Shown piece after piece: positions 8,620-17,377 of a stretch of DNA of 64,000 nucleotides. The number at the start of each line of letters is the position of its first letter. The first letter of the stretch is position 1. The notes beneath the pieces were generated by a model. It saw nothing but the letters and a program-made list of their open reading frames with translations, ran no database searches and was not told where the DNA came from. The DNA is from a bacterium. Lineage in GTDB: Bacteria; Bacteroidota; Ignavibacteria; Kapaibacteriales; UBA7675. The translations under genes were made by a program, and so were the position numbers. The stretch is from contig JAUIKM010000014.1 in assembly GCA_030430495.1 (NCBI GenBank), positions 1-64,000 of the forward strand. Reading direction: 5' to 3'.

Positions 8620-9513
8620 ATGCCGCGGGCGAACCCTGTGGTTCTGATGTCGGCGCTGCTGGTGCTGGCGGCCTGTGCGACGACGCAGGAAAGCGAACTG
8701 ACGACCGAGCATTCGCGAATCTGGCGTTTTTACCAGCCGGGTTCGGCCGATACCAACACGCTGTTCGGCACGATTCACGTGCAGGACGAGCGCGCATTCG
8801 GTGATGAAAAGCTGTTGCGGCGGCTGGTGCCGCGCCACGAGCTGCTGGCGATCGAGCTTCATCCCGATTCGCTGGGAAGCGCCAACCTCTCCAACCTGAT
8901 CAGCATGCAGGACACCACCTTGTCCGACCTGATTTCCGCTGCGGACGTGATTCTGCTCGACAGCACCCTGAAGAGTGCGGTTGGCAGCGGCATCGAGAGC
9001 TATTCCAGCATAAAACCCATTTTTGTCGCGGCGCTGCTGACGACGGGCAATATGAAAGCGGATCGGGATCTGCCGCTCGACATGTTTGTGGCGCAGCTGG
9101 GCGCGGAAGCGGGGCTGGAACTGGCCGGTCTGGAAACGCCGACGGAACAGATTAACGCCGTTGCCGGGACCTCGCTGCAGGAACAGGCCGAAATCCTCGT
9201 TGGGGTTCTGCACGATATGGACGGTCAACTGGAACTGGCTGAATCTTTGATTAATGCTTTTGCGCGCCACGATCTGCCGGCGCTCGACTCGCTGCTGCAG
9301 ATGAGCATGGGCGATACGCCGACCGGCAAGGAAATCAATCGTCGCATATTCGGCGAGCGCAACAAAGTGATGTTGGAACGTATTCTCGGCTTGCTGGAAC
9401 GCGGTCGCGTTTTTGTGGCGGTCGGCAGCGGGCACCTGAGCGGTCGCGGCGGTCTGATCGACCTTCTGCGCCGGCGCGGTTTCCTCGTGACGGCCGTTGA
9501 ACCGGAATTGTAA
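8620..9513 (+). CDS. TraB/GumN-family lipoprotein
   Basis: This family (PF01963 type) has a conserved GxxH fold related to Tiki/EreA-like hydrolases; its bacterial substrate is unknown. The N terminus has a lipoprotein signal ending LLVLAAC, so the mature protein is lipid-anchored. Mature landmarks are NTLFGTIHVQDE, where the GTIH motif carries the putative catalytic histidine, the ELLAIELHPDS segment, and the C-terminal FVAVGSGHLSGRGGLIDLLRRRG, which closes the fold with G-x-G-H-L. I chose the ATG at 8620 over the TTG at 8605 because it starts right at the basic n-region of the signal. It is followed closely by the SanA-like gene. Confidence 0.85.
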   Translation: MPRANPVVLMSALLVLAACATTQESELTTEHSRIWRFYQPGSADTNTLFGTIHVQDERAFGDEKLLRRLVPRHELLAIELHPDSLGSANLSNLISMQDTTLSDLISAADVILLDSTLKSAVGSGIESYSSIKPIFVAALLTTGNMKADRDLPLDMFVAQLGAEAGLELAGLETPTEQINAVAGTSLQEQAEILVGVLHDMDGQLELAESLINAFARHDLPALDSLLQMSMGDTPTGKEINRRIFGERNKVMLERILGLLERGRVFVAVGSGHLSGRGGLIDLLRRRGFLVTAVEPEL

Positions 9514-9588
9514 ATTTTGCCGATCCGACCGGTCGGGGGCGGAGGTTCCGCATCGGATTGCGGTACGTTGCGCCTCTGGTATGCACCT

Positions 9589-10239
9589 ATGATCACGCTG
9601 CTCAAACGCATATTGCGCTACGGTTTGTTCGCTGCTTTTGCGGCCGTTTTGTTTGTCGCCGCGTGCAATGTGTGGGTGGTGTACAGCACAAACGAGCGCG
9701 TGTTCGGCGGGTTGGATTCCGTGCCGCACAACCAGGTCGGTCTTGTGCTGGGCGCGAGCAAACGCATGCGCGGCGGCAATCCGAACCCCTATTTTCACAA
9801 CCGCATGCGGGCCGCGGCCGATCTGTATCACTCCGGCAAGGTGCGCCACCTCCTGCTCAGCGGCGATAATTCCGAGATGTCGTACAACGAACCGATCGAC
9901 ATGCAGAACGCCCTGCTCGATCTGGGCGTGCCGGCGGAAGACATCACACTCGACTATGCCGGTTTCCGCACGCTCGACGCCGTGGTGCGTTCGAACAAGG
10001 TCTTTGGACAGCAGAGTCTGACAATCATTTCACAGGAATTTCACACCTACCGCGCGCTTTTCCTGAGCGACCACTACGACATCGATGCCGTGGCCTTTTG
10101 CGCCGACGATGCCGACGTGCCCTGGGATTTGATGATGAACGTGCGCGAGTACCTGGCGCGCGTCAAGGCCGTGCTGGACATCTACATTCTGGGCAAAGAG
10201 CCGAAGTTCCTGGGCGAGCAGATCGAAATCCCCGTGTGA
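9589..10239 (+). CDS. SanA/ElyC-type DUF218 envelope protein
   Basis: The SanA/YdcF family consists of membrane-anchored proteins. E. coli SanA affects exclusion of vancomycin, and ElyC affects envelope carrier-lipid homeostasis; the biochemical reaction is unsettled. The 216-residue protein has an N-terminal membrane anchor (YGLFAAFAAVLFVAACNVWVVY) and then the DUF218 core: VGLVLGASKRMRGGNPNPYF, the LLLSGDNSEMSYNE loop, the LDYAGFRTLDAVVR region and SQEFHTYRALFLSDHY. The frame is open upstream to a TTG at 9517, but those residues are low complexity, and the ATG at 9589 starts the anchor. The regulator's operator begins almost at its stop codon. Confidence 0.88.
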   Translation: MITLLKRILRYGLFAAFAAVLFVAACNVWVVYSTNERVFGGLDSVPHNQVGLVLGASKRMRGGNPNPYFHNRMRAAADLYHSGKVRHLLLSGDNSEMSYNEPIDMQNALLDLGVPAEDITLDYAGFRTLDAVVRSNKVFGQQSLTIISQEFHTYRALFLSDHYDIDAVAFCADDADVPWDLMMNVREYLARVKAVLDIYILGKEPKFLGEQIEIPV

Positions 10240-10279
10240 AAGTTTTTTCGTAAGAAACTTTCAATAAGTTTTGAAAGTT
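10238..10279. promoter_or_regulatory. Interlocking palindromes upstream of the GbsR/MarR-like gene
   Basis: GAAAGTTT (10238-10245) mirrors AAACTTTC (10255-10262). The overlapping AACTTTCAA (10256-10264) mirrors TTGAAAGTT (10271-10279) across six bases. Three alternating half-sites thus sit 26 bp before the regulator start, the expected layout for an autoregulated winged-helix dimer. The first palindrome could also serve as a terminator for the SanA-like gene. Confidence 0.6.
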
Positions 10280-10304
10280 CATTTCAGCGCCGTAAGTTGC
10301 AGCC

Positions 10305-10814
10305 ATGGAATTAGCAGAAGCCAGACAGCAATTCATTCAATCCTGGGGCGTAATGGGCTCCCAGTGGGGCATCAATCGCACGATGTCCCAGGTGCACGCG
10401 CTGTTGTTGATTTCCGAAGAAGCGCTCTGCGCCGACGACATCATGGCTGAGCTGAATATCTCGCGCGGCAACGCCAACATGAACATCCGCGCCCTGCTCG
10501 ACTGGGGTCTGGTGTACAAACACTTCAAGGCCGGCGAGCGCAAGGAGTTTTTCGTGGCCGAAAAAGACCTCTGGACGGCAGCCCGCAAAGTGATCAAAGA
10601 GCGCAAAAAACGCGAGCTGGAGCCGGTGCTCGACATGCTTGAAACGCTCAACAGCACAGAGTTCACAGGCGATGAGGAAAAAGTGCGCCAGTTCAGCAAA
10701 CGCGTTGCCGATGTGCGCACCTTTGCGCGCCAGTCCGACAAACTGCTGAGCGGCATCGTCAAGTCCGATCGAAAGTGGTTCCTCGGTGGATTTGCCAGGC
10801 TCTTCGGCAAATAA
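10305..10814 (+). CDS. GbsR/MarR-like winged-helix transcriptional regulator
   Basis: GbsR-type regulators are dimeric winged-helix proteins. In Bacillus GbsR senses choline, while the ligand in Bacteroidota is unknown. The 169-residue protein has the family start (FIQSWGVMGSQWGINRTMSQVHALLLI), a helix-turn-helix around residues 45-70 (CADDIMAELNISRGNANMNIRALLDWGLV), the wing (KHFKAGERKEFFVAE) and a C-terminal dimerisation helix region. Its closest upstream DNA carries three alternating half-sites of the AACTTTC type, suggesting it represses itself. No transporter or osmoprotectant gene is adjacent, so its regulon is probably elsewhere. Confidence 0.9.
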   Translation: MELAEARQQFIQSWGVMGSQWGINRTMSQVHALLLISEEALCADDIMAELNISRGNANMNIRALLDWGLVYKHFKAGERKEFFVAEKDLWTAARKVIKERKKRELEPVLDMLETLNSTEFTGDEEKVRQFSKRVADVRTFARQSDKLLSGIVKSDRKWFLGGFARLFGK

Positions 10815-10943
10815 ATCGAAATTTTTTTTGACAGGTATTTTCAGAAATAACTGAACAATTTGGAAGCTCTGTTGCAATTGAAATATCAGAGCGACCGGTA
10901 ATCAGCTCAAAGCCGGCGTCGTGCCGTTCAAACGGAAGTCTAC

Positions 10944-11660
10944 ATGCGCATTATCCTGTTTCACACCGACGAGATTCTCGCAGCCGCTCTGAGCGAGCGT
11001 CTGTGCGCCGCGCATGCCGGAGTATGCATCGACGATTATTACTGCCTGGAGAGCGGCGACGACATCCAGCCCGCGCCGCGCGGCAAGACCTTTGATCCCT
11101 TTTATCACAGCTGGACACAGCCGGCAACCGCGGATGTTGTTTTGAACGTGGTAAACCGCGCCATCAGGAGCGACGAGTATTGCTACGAGCGCTATCATTT
11201 CGGATTGCCGGGACTGCTGCTGGCCAACCGGCATTTTCTCGGCAATCCCTATATCCTGCACGTTTCCGCGCCCGGCAAGGCTGCCGGCACGGTCGATACG
11301 GAAAACATGAGCGCGCAGAACGACTGGTTGCTCTCGCGCAACAAAGGCGATGCGCTGCTGCGGTCGGAACCGCGGGTTGAAATCATCGCGTGTCCGCTTT
11401 TCCGCGCAGCGGAGTCAAGGCCGCGCGGCCTGTTCGCAGGATTGTTCGGCGCTGCGCCGCCCGCGGCTGCGCGGCACGGCAACGAGAATTTTGAACGCGA
11501 GGTCGACAAACTGGCACGCCGCATCGGCGACAGCCTGGAGCGCCTGGCGGAGGTCCATCCGCGCCTGCGGCCGCAGGGCGACTGTGTTGCCGCCGCGGAA
11601 CACGGGGAAGCGATGGAAGCCGACTCTGCACCACAACGCGGAGATCAGAAAGCAGCCTGA
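10944..11660 (+). CDS. Hypothetical cytosolic protein
   Basis: I do not recognise this family. The 238-residue protein starts MRIILFHTDEILAAALSERL and has no signal peptide or membrane span. The first 150 residues look ordered (DVVLNVVNRAIRSDEYCYERYHFGLPGLL; only part quoted as key pattern) and include several cysteines and histidines. The last 90 residues are charged and low complexity, with a probable amphipathic helix EREVDKLARRIGDSLERLAE. Codon use and G+C resemble the neighbours, and it ends 40 bp before a clear terminator, supporting a real gene. It could belong with the preceding regulator, but a gap of about 130 bp separates them. Confidence 0.65.
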   Translation: MRIILFHTDEILAAALSERLCAAHAGVCIDDYYCLESGDDIQPAPRGKTFDPFYHSWTQPATADVVLNVVNRAIRSDEYCYERYHFGLPGLLLANRHFLGNPYILHVSAPGKAAGTVDTENMSAQNDWLLSRNKGDALLRSEPRVEIIACPLFRAAESRPRGLFAGLFGAAPPAAARHGNENFEREVDKLARRIGDSLERLAEVHPRLRPQGDCVAAAEHGEAMEADSAPQRGDQKAA

Positions 11661-11701
11661 CTCGCGCAAACGCGCCGCGAACGACCAAGGTCGATTCGCT
11701 C

Positions 11702-11737
11702 AAGCCTTGCGGTTCCTTCCCCGCAGGGCTTTTTTTA
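11702..11737 (+). terminator. Rho-independent terminator
   Basis: AAGCC-TTGCGG pairs with CCGCA-GGGCTT around a short loop and is followed by a run of seven T. It closes the transcript of the hypothetical gene ending at 11660. Confidence 0.85.
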
Positions 11738-11814
11738 TGCAGAAAATCTTTCTCTGGCTATCTTGAGCGGCGCTCAGGCGCAAAGCATCACAGGCAAACA
11801 AAGCGGGAAGTACC

Positions 11815-12183
11815 ATGCGCACGTTTTTAGCGAGACTGCTTATCAACTCAGCCGGGCTGTGGGCCGCCACCGAATGGGTCACCGGGGTCTCGATCGACCC
11901 GGGCCTCGGCACGCTCATATTTGTGGCTTTTATCTTTGGACTGATCAATGCACTGATTAAACCGATTGTTCAATTTTTGTCTTTTCCGCTGATCTTCCTG
12001 ACGCTGGGTTTGTTCACACTGGTGATCAACACGCTGATGTTCATGCTGACGGACTGGATGCTCGACGCTTTTCACGTCACCGGATTTGAGGCGGCCTTCT
12101 GGGGCGCATTGGTTGTAAGCCTCGTCAGCTGGCTGCTCAGCATGATATTCGACGAGAAAAAAACGAAGAAAAACGACGACTGA
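11815..12183 (+). CDS. Small four-span membrane protein, PF04020 phage-holin-like family
   Basis: A 122-residue integral membrane protein of the family annotated as phage holin family IV / DUF360. Despite the name, it is widespread on chromosomes and its role is unknown. Four hydrophobic segments are visible, with the family motif FIFGLINALIKPI between the first two and LTLGLFTLVINTLMF in the third. The C terminus is charged (DEKKTKKNDD) and probably cytosolic. There are no phage genes nearby, so a lysis role is unlikely. It starts 75 bp after a terminator, so it has its own promoter. Confidence 0.88.
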   Translation: MRTFLARLLINSAGLWAATEWVTGVSIDPGLGTLIFVAFIFGLINALIKPIVQFLSFPLIFLTLGLFTLVINTLMFMLTDWMLDAFHVTGFEAAFWGALVVSLVSWLLSMIFDEKKTKKNDD

Positions 12184-12568
12184 TTGCGCGGCGTCGGCTG
12201 CCGGACTTCGCCCGTTTACCCACGTTTTAATGCCCGTTCAGCAGCGAAAGATTGCCGTTTACTCTTTTGCGCTTGTGACGACCGGACCGGCAGTGCAGAT
12301 TGCCTGCGTGGATCCTCCGGAGGGTTCGCCGCGCAACCGGGCGTCGCCATGCGGCGCCGTTTTGATTCTAAAAAAATCACCTGCTTGCGGGGTTGGCGGG
12401 GTGTGTTCTGTGAGGTGGAAAATTTGAAAAAATGGTCAGGTGGTGGAGGGGGAGGGGGCCCCATGTAATGGGGCCAACTTCACGGCCGCTCAAGTCTCGG
12501 AGTCTTCAGTCTTCACCCCCGACTCCTGCGTCTTCGCAATCAAAAACCTGTCCGCTCCAAAACACAAA
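12184..12568. other. Non-coding stretch with G-rich tract and hairpin
   Basis: About 385 bp with no gene. A G-rich run (GGTGGTGGAGGGGGAGGGGG) at about 12439-12458 could form a G-quadruplex. It overlaps a perfect hairpin, GGCCCCAT/ATGGGGCC, at 12457-12475. No U-tract follows. Confidence 0.55.
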
Positions 12569-12606
12569 GCGCGCGATCACACATGTCTTCACATGTCGTC
12601 GCGCGC
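12569..12606 (-). terminator. Terminator hairpin of the LpxH-like gene
   Basis: On the minus strand GCGCGCGA and an internal ACATGT pair with ACATGT and TCGCGCGC. The hairpin is followed by TTTGTGTTTTGG. It lies about 30 bp after the stop of the minus-strand phosphoesterase. Confidence 0.65.
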
Positions 12607-12635
12607 CGTAATTATTTGACCTGTCCTTTGCCGCG

Positions 12636-13397
12636 TCAGGCTTCGCAGACCTCTACCTGGCCGCGGTCGATGCTCAGGAAGTGCGAGGGGAAGTCCGTCC
12701 AGCAGCCGCTGTTGTAGTAAATCAGATCGTCGGTTTTGATCTGCACCGAGCGGTGCGTGTGGCCGCAGAAGACCACGTCGGCGCCCTTTTTCGAGGCGTA
12801 CTGGAGTGCGTCGTTTCCGAGCGATTCGGATACCCGCAGCCACTTTTTGCTGCGCTGTTTGATCCAGCGACTGAAGCGTTGATTTTTGCCGTCCAGACGC
12901 TGTAGCACGATGTAAAACGCACAGGCGATCGACGTCAGGACAAGGTGATTCGTAATGTACTTGTCAAATTGATGCCCGTGGATCGCCAGGAATTTCCGGC
13001 CGTGCGACTCCCACATGTACTCCTCAAAAACCTGCACGCCCAGCAGGTGGGACAGGATCTCCGCCGCGCCGTCGTGGTTGCCCGCTACCCACACCACCTC
13101 GCACTCGCGCCTGGGATTGGCCAGCTTGCGCAGGTACGACAGAAATTCCCAGTCACTCTTGTTCAGACGCTTGAAATTCAGGTCGTCAAACACATCGCCG
13201 TTGAGTATCAGGCGTTTCATGTCGTGTTTCTTCAGCGTCTTCAGCAGGTCTTTTGAACGCGAAACGTACGAACCAAGATGGATGTCCGAGACGATCAGCG
13301 TGTCGACCACCGTAACCCGGCCGTCAGCTCTCTCCTGATGCCCGTCCGCGCTGTCCGTTTCCAGCAGAATGTTGTACTGGTCAAGTTCCATTGCCAT
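12636..13397 (-). CDS. LpxH-like metallophosphoesterase (UDP-2,3-diacylglucosamine diphosphatase family)
   Basis: Calcineurin-type phosphoesterases of this group hydrolyse UDP-diacylglucosamine in lipid A synthesis or related substrates. All metal motifs are present in the 253-residue protein: SDIHLGS (residues about 37-43), NGDVFDDL, GNHDGAA, IHGHQFD and CGHTHRS. Between the metal motifs lies a helical, basic insert (LQRLDGKNQRFSRWIKQRSK) as in the LpxH and LpxG-like group. Whether it is the true lipid A enzyme or a paralogue cannot be told here, because no other lpx genes are nearby. The start at 13397 is the first ATG of a short non-conserved leader. Confidence 0.88.
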   Translation of the reverse strand: MAMELDQYNILLETDSADGHQERADGRVTVVDTLIVSDIHLGSYVSRSKDLLKTLKKHDMKRLILNGDVFDDLNFKRLNKSDWEFLSYLRKLANPRRECEVVWVAGNHDGAAEILSHLLGVQVFEEYMWESHGRKFLAIHGHQFDKYITNHLVLTSIACAFYIVLQRLDGKNQRFSRWIKQRSKKWLRVSESLGNDALQYASKKGADVVFCGHTHRSVQIKTDDLIYYNSGCWTDFPSHFLSIDRGQVEVCEA

Positions 13398-14029
13398 TCG
13401 TCATTCAGTTTCTTGTCTCTCCCGCCGGCGTCCCCCGCCGAACAGGTGTTTCCTGGATAACTACGCTGCCCAACTTAATCGAATTATTCCGCGTCGACAA
13501 GTTAAAGATTTGCAATAATTCGGTTGCGACGATGTGAATGACACGCAGCCTCGTTTAATAGTTGCAAAGCGCCGTTTTTTGCCACTTTTCCGCGGTTTTG
13601 CCGGGAAATTCGCTCGCGCTCCCTTCATGCATGACTTTTTTGTTAGTCGCTCCGAGCCTCGCAGAGGCGGGCCGCAGAGTTGATTGTGTGTGCAGCCACG
13701 CAGAGTTTTCAGCCTTCAGTCACAGCGTTCCAGCCTGTCGACACCTGTGTTGGAATCCACCGGGACTGCCGCTCAGCTTAACGTTGGATAACAATGAAAC
13801 TGCAACAATCCGGCAATCGGAAACTGCAACTCGTTGTCGTCAGATTGCACATCCGTTAAATTTCCAGGATGTGTTTTGCCTTTTGTGCTCCGTTGGACTT
13901 CAATAATTAAACATTCGCTCGTTTCATGCATTTGCCGCAGCGGCGTGTTTAATTCGGTTCCAATGCGCATCCATAACCTTTAAACAAACTCGTTGCTCCC
14001 GACACCTGACCAGTCGGCGTCCGTCTTGT
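13398..14029. other. Gene-free region with an AT-rich inverted repeat
   Basis: About 630 bp between two minus-strand genes. CGAATTATT (13480-13488) mirrors AATAATTCG (13514-13522), an inverted repeat about 85 bp upstream of the phosphoesterase start that could be an operator. Several GTTTAA/TTAAAC hexamers cluster at 13533-14033. No protein or RNA gene is recognised. Confidence 0.5.
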
Positions 14030-15403
14030 TTAACGCAGCTCGCTCGCTTTGATACTGTGTGTCACGAGTTCCGTTCCGTCGGCGGCATAGATGTGAATGT
14101 CCATCACACGCTCTTCCTTCGGTCCGCTGAACGACAGTACGGCAAAATTGCGCTGTCCGACGCTTGAGCCTTCAAGGCGGAAATAGTTCGGCTCATTGGA
14201 AATTCCATACGTGCCGGACGTCAGCGGGGAAACCGTTAACTCGTGCAGCGGATACGTCCCGGAGCGATCCATTTTGCTGATATCCGAATGGTGTCTGTCG
14301 CCGCTGACAAACACAACCCCGCTGATCTTGTTCTGCTCTATTTCGCCCAGCAGGCGGGCGCGCTCCTCGTGATAGTTGGCGTAGTTCTCGTAGCGCGCCA
14401 CCGGGTTGAGCACCTGCCCGCCGATACACACGAGTTTAAACGGCGCGTCACTGAATGTCAGGGCGCTGATCAGCCATTCGAGTTGTTCGTCGCCCAGTAT
14501 CTGCCGCTTGCCGGTTTTTCGTTTGTTGGGACTGCGGTTGTAGCGGTTGTCCAGCAGAAAAATATCCACGTCGTTCCACTCCGCCAGGCTCGTGACGCCG
14601 GGCATGTTGCTGAAACCATAGGAGGGATTGGCCCAGAACAGCTTAAACACTTCCAGTGCGGTTTCTTTGTTCCAGAAGCTCCCATCCGAATCGTTCGGGC
14701 CGAAGTCGTGGTCGTCCCAGATAGCAAGGTGATTGCAGGCAGCCAGCAGCTCCTGCATTTCCGGAATGCTGCGCCCGTGAGTGTAGCGGTAAGCCATGCC
14801 GCTGAAGGTGTTCCAGTCCGGCTCGCGGAAGTACACGTTGTCGCCCAGCCAAACCATCACGTCGGGTTTTTTGGTGACAATACTTTCAAAAATACGGTAG
14901 TCGCCGCCGTAGGCTTTGCCGGGGCGGTCGTAGGTCGAGTCGTTGATGAAGGCGCAGGAGCCCAGCGCCACCTTGAAGGCGGGCGGATCCTCGCGGTACT
15001 GCCACAGCTTTTGAGTTGTGAATTCCGTGGCGTATTCGAAGTCCTGTTTGCGGCCGTCCACGTAGACGTCGTAACTGTAGCGGCGGCCCGGCTCCAGTCG
15101 ATCCAGCACGAACAGTGCGGTAAATGCCGTTGAACGCGAAGTATTGATCGTTTCGGACTGCATCTCCGCGCCGCCCTGCACATCGCGGTACACCAGGTGA
15201 ACCGCATGCGCCTCCCTGGTCTGCAGCCAGACTTTCACCTCAAACATGTCGGCATATCCAGGCATCGGGCCGGCCTGAAGCAGCGACTCGTTCGCCTGCG
15301 CCGCCGGCATGCGGAACAGCAGACAAAGGGCGGCAAACATCAACAAGGCCGAACGGCGAATCATCATTTTAACACCCGGGTACTGGTCCGAAAATATTTT
15401 CAC
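14030..15403 (-). CDS. Secreted PhoD-like alkaline phosphatase/phosphodiesterase
   Basis: PhoD-type metallophosphoesterases hydrolyse phosphomono- and diesters outside the cytoplasm. The 457-residue precursor has a signal peptide (SALLMFAALCLLFRMPAAQA) and a fibronectin-like N-terminal domain (about 45-130). The catalytic domain has LGSCAF, VWLGDNVYFREPDW, WDDHDFGPND, DIFLLDNRYNR and the C-terminal FVSGDRHHSDI. These supply the expected Asp/Asn/His ligands and the PhoD-typical DDHDFGPND block. It lacks an obvious twin-arginine motif, so Sec export is likely. There are two start options: 15403, or the MMIRRS methionines near 15367-15370, which give a more conventional signal. No phosphate-regulon box is recognised. 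Confidence 0.92.
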   Translation of the reverse strand: MKIFSDQYPGVKMMIRRSALLMFAALCLLFRMPAAQANESLLQAGPMPGYADMFEVKVWLQTREAHAVHLVYRDVQGGAEMQSETINTSRSTAFTALFVLDRLEPGRRYSYDVYVDGRKQDFEYATEFTTQKLWQYREDPPAFKVALGSCAFINDSTYDRPGKAYGGDYRIFESIVTKKPDVMVWLGDNVYFREPDWNTFSGMAYRYTHGRSIPEMQELLAACNHLAIWDDHDFGPNDSDGSFWNKETALEVFKLFWANPSYGFSNMPGVTSLAEWNDVDIFLLDNRYNRSPNKRKTGKRQILGDEQLEWLISALTFSDAPFKLVCIGGQVLNPVARYENYANYHEERARLLGEIEQNKISGVVFVSGDRHHSDISKMDRSGTYPLHELTVSPLTSGTYGISNEPNYFRLEGSSVGQRNFAVLSFSGPKEERVMDIHIYAADGTELVTHSIKASELR

Positions 15404-15638
15404 AACAGACAGTGCGGAAACAGCGCTGCCGCAAGCCGCAATTTAAGCTCGACCGGAATCAGAATTCAAATCCAATCCAAAATACCCGATCGGAGTTTTA
15501 GTGTGCTGTTGGAGTTGTTTAACAGTGTTTGTGTTCATGTGTCCCCAAAACTTTCACCGGCGTAGAAGGTTGATTAAACGGTCCTGGACGCATTGCCCGT
15601 CATTCGGATTGGCCGGAATTTAACAAGCTGTTCAGCGG

Positions 15639-16205
15639 TTGGCCGTTAAAACATCGTACGTGAGAGGAATTGTGAATATGTTAAACCACCTGACCGGGAG
15701 CGGTCTTGCTCCCGGCCGGAATCACCGTCCGCGACACGCACGTTCCGACCGGCTGCGCCTCATCTTTGTACCCGATTCGCAGGACGACTTCGAGTATCAG
15801 GTCGATACCCGGGAAGAAGCCGACGCCATGTGGGCCGAGCTGGACGCCTATATTTCCGCCGACGAGACGCTGAGCGAATACCGCGGCCAGATCATGCCGC
15901 GCAACGGCGCACGCGAGCCCTGGATCGAGAATCCGGACCTGCGCCTGGCCCAGGAAATTCCGACGTTCAACGGTCAGCGCATCTCCTTTACTTTTGACAT
16001 TCTGAACTTTATGAACCTGCTCAACGGCGACTGGGGGCATCAGGAATACGTCAACTTCCAGGCCTACTCGCTGATCAATGTTAGCGGTCGCAATTTCGAA
16101 AGCGGCAAGCCGATCGTCACATTCTCCGCTCCGAATACGATCTACGCCAGAGACAACTTGCCGAGTCGCCTGCAAATGCAGTTCGGCGTGCGTTACTCGC
16201 TCTGA
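15639..16205 (+). pseudogene. C-terminal remnant of an Oar-like TonB-dependent receptor
   Basis: Residues from about 15750 on match the end of Oar-type TonB-dependent outer-membrane receptors: an AELDAYISADETLSEYRGQI-type segment, PRNGAREPW, ISFTFDILNFMNLLNGDWG, and the final barrel strand RLQMQFGVRYSL. A normal receptor of this kind has around a thousand residues with signal, carboxypeptidase-like and plug domains. None of these is present upstream, where the preceding bases are intergenic and the neighbour reads the other way. The first 35 codons (MAVKTSYVRG onward) show no relation to the family. The fragment is therefore a deletion remnant, not a working receptor. A perfect terminator still follows it. 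Confidence 0.8.
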
Positions 16206-16246
16206 GCCTTCCGCCGCCACCGGTGAAATGGTTGAATCCGGATACG

Positions 16247-16278
16247 AGCCGCTCCTCAACCGAGGGGCGGCTTTCCCT
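16247..16278 (+). terminator. Terminator of the receptor remnant
   Basis: AGCCGC-TCCTC pairs with GAGGG-GCGGCT around AACC and is followed by TTCCCTTT. It lies 41 bp after the remnant's stop and before the glycosyltransferase. Confidence 0.7.
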
Positions 16279-16372
16279 TTATCCGGAAGTGCGCAAATGC
16301 AAAAACTGCGGCCAATTTTGTACCTTGCACGTTGTTCAAAAGCGTAATCATCGTACTGCCGACGCCATCCTG

Positions 16373-17377
16373 ATGCGCATATACTTTATCGGCCCCCTGA
16401 ATTTGACCTTCGTCAGAAACGATATTTCGATTCTGGAGCGGGAGCACGATCTGCAACAATTCGACACCGAATTCAGCGCCGGCAAGGCGGGTCTGAAATC
16501 CTTCCTGCACCTGTTCATGGGGACCTTCAAGGCCGTGCTGCGCAGCCGCGTCGTCTATTGCTGGTTTGCCGACTATGCCACGCTTCTACCGGCGCTTTTG
16601 GCGCGCATGCTGCGCAAACCCGTGTATGTCGTCGCCGGCGGATTTGACTCGCGATGGTTGCCGCAGCTCAACTACGGCGCCAAAGCCAAACCATATCGTT
16701 GGTTCTGTATCCGCCATACCTTCCGCCTGGCTACGCGCATCTTTGCCGTGTCGCAGTCGACGGCCGACTCGCTGGACGAACTGACCGAGGGGCGCCACGG
16801 GCCGATTCAGGTGCTGTACAACGGCGTCAATCTCGGTCGCCTGCACGCAGCCATGACTGCGCCCGCGCCGCAGCGGGATATAGTCCTGACTGTCTCCCGG
16901 GCAAACATCCCGCTGGAAATGCACATCAAAGGCGTCGACCGATTTGTCAAGCTGGCCGAGCAGGCGCCCGATCAGCAATTTGTCGTCGCCGGGATGCGCG
17001 GCCCGGCGCTGGAGTTGATCCAATGGGCCGCCGAACCGCTCGAAAACGTTCGCGTCATACCCGGCCCTCTCGATCTGGAAACAGAGCTGATTCCGCTTTA
17101 TCGCCGCGCCACGGCATACTGCCAGCTCTCGCGCGATGAAACATTCGGCGTGACCGTGGTAGAAGCTATGGCCTGTGGCTGTGCGCCCGTCGTCACCAGC
17201 GCCGGCGGCCTGCCCGAAGTCGTGGGTGAGATCGCCGTACCGGTCGACACCGATGAGGGAATCCTGGCCGCCATCCGCGCAGCAGCCGATGTGCGCGACC
17301 GCAGCGTCTACCGCCTCCAGGCGCAGCGCTTCGACATCTCACACCGCGCGGCCGACCTGCTGGCCGCCCTGGGCTGA
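16373..17377 (+). CDS. Glycosyltransferase, GT4-like
   Basis: A GT-B retaining glycosyltransferase, 334 residues. The C-terminal nucleotide-sugar half has the family signature SRDETFGVTVVEAMACGCAP, where the E-x(7)-E-type glutamates bind the donor, followed by VVTSAGGLPEVVGE. The N-terminal acceptor half includes VYCWFADYATLLPALLARML and YVVAGGFDSRWLP. VLYNGVNLGR marks the domain junction. Donor and acceptor cannot be read from sequence; polysaccharide or glycolipid synthesis is typical. The frame is open to 16223, but the terminator of the remnant lies in that stretch, so the ATG at 16373 (MRIYFIGPLN) is the likely start. No other sugar genes are adjacent. Confidence 0.9.
   Translation: MRIYFIGPLNLTFVRNDISILEREHDLQQFDTEFSAGKAGLKSFLHLFMGTFKAVLRSRVVYCWFADYATLLPALLARMLRKPVYVVAGGFDSRWLPQLNYGAKAKPYRWFCIRHTFRLATRIFAVSQSTADSLDELTEGRHGPIQVLYNGVNLGRLHAAMTAPAPQRDIVLTVSRANIPLEMHIKGVDRFVKLAEQAPDQQFVVAGMRGPALELIQWAAEPLENVRVIPGPLDLETELIPLYRRATAYCQLSRDETFGVTVVEAMACGCAPVVTSAGGLPEVVGEIAVPVDTDEGILAAIRAAADVRDRSVYRLQAQRFDISHRAADLLAALG

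Noticed and set aside
7708-9849. 713-codon open frame on the minus strand
   Set aside because: Antisense to the LptF/G and TraB genes; composition rich in His, Arg and Gln typical of GC-rich shadows.
11815-12183. Prophage holin
   Set aside because: The PF04020 family is named after phage holins but is chromosomal; no lysin, tail or integrase genes nearby.
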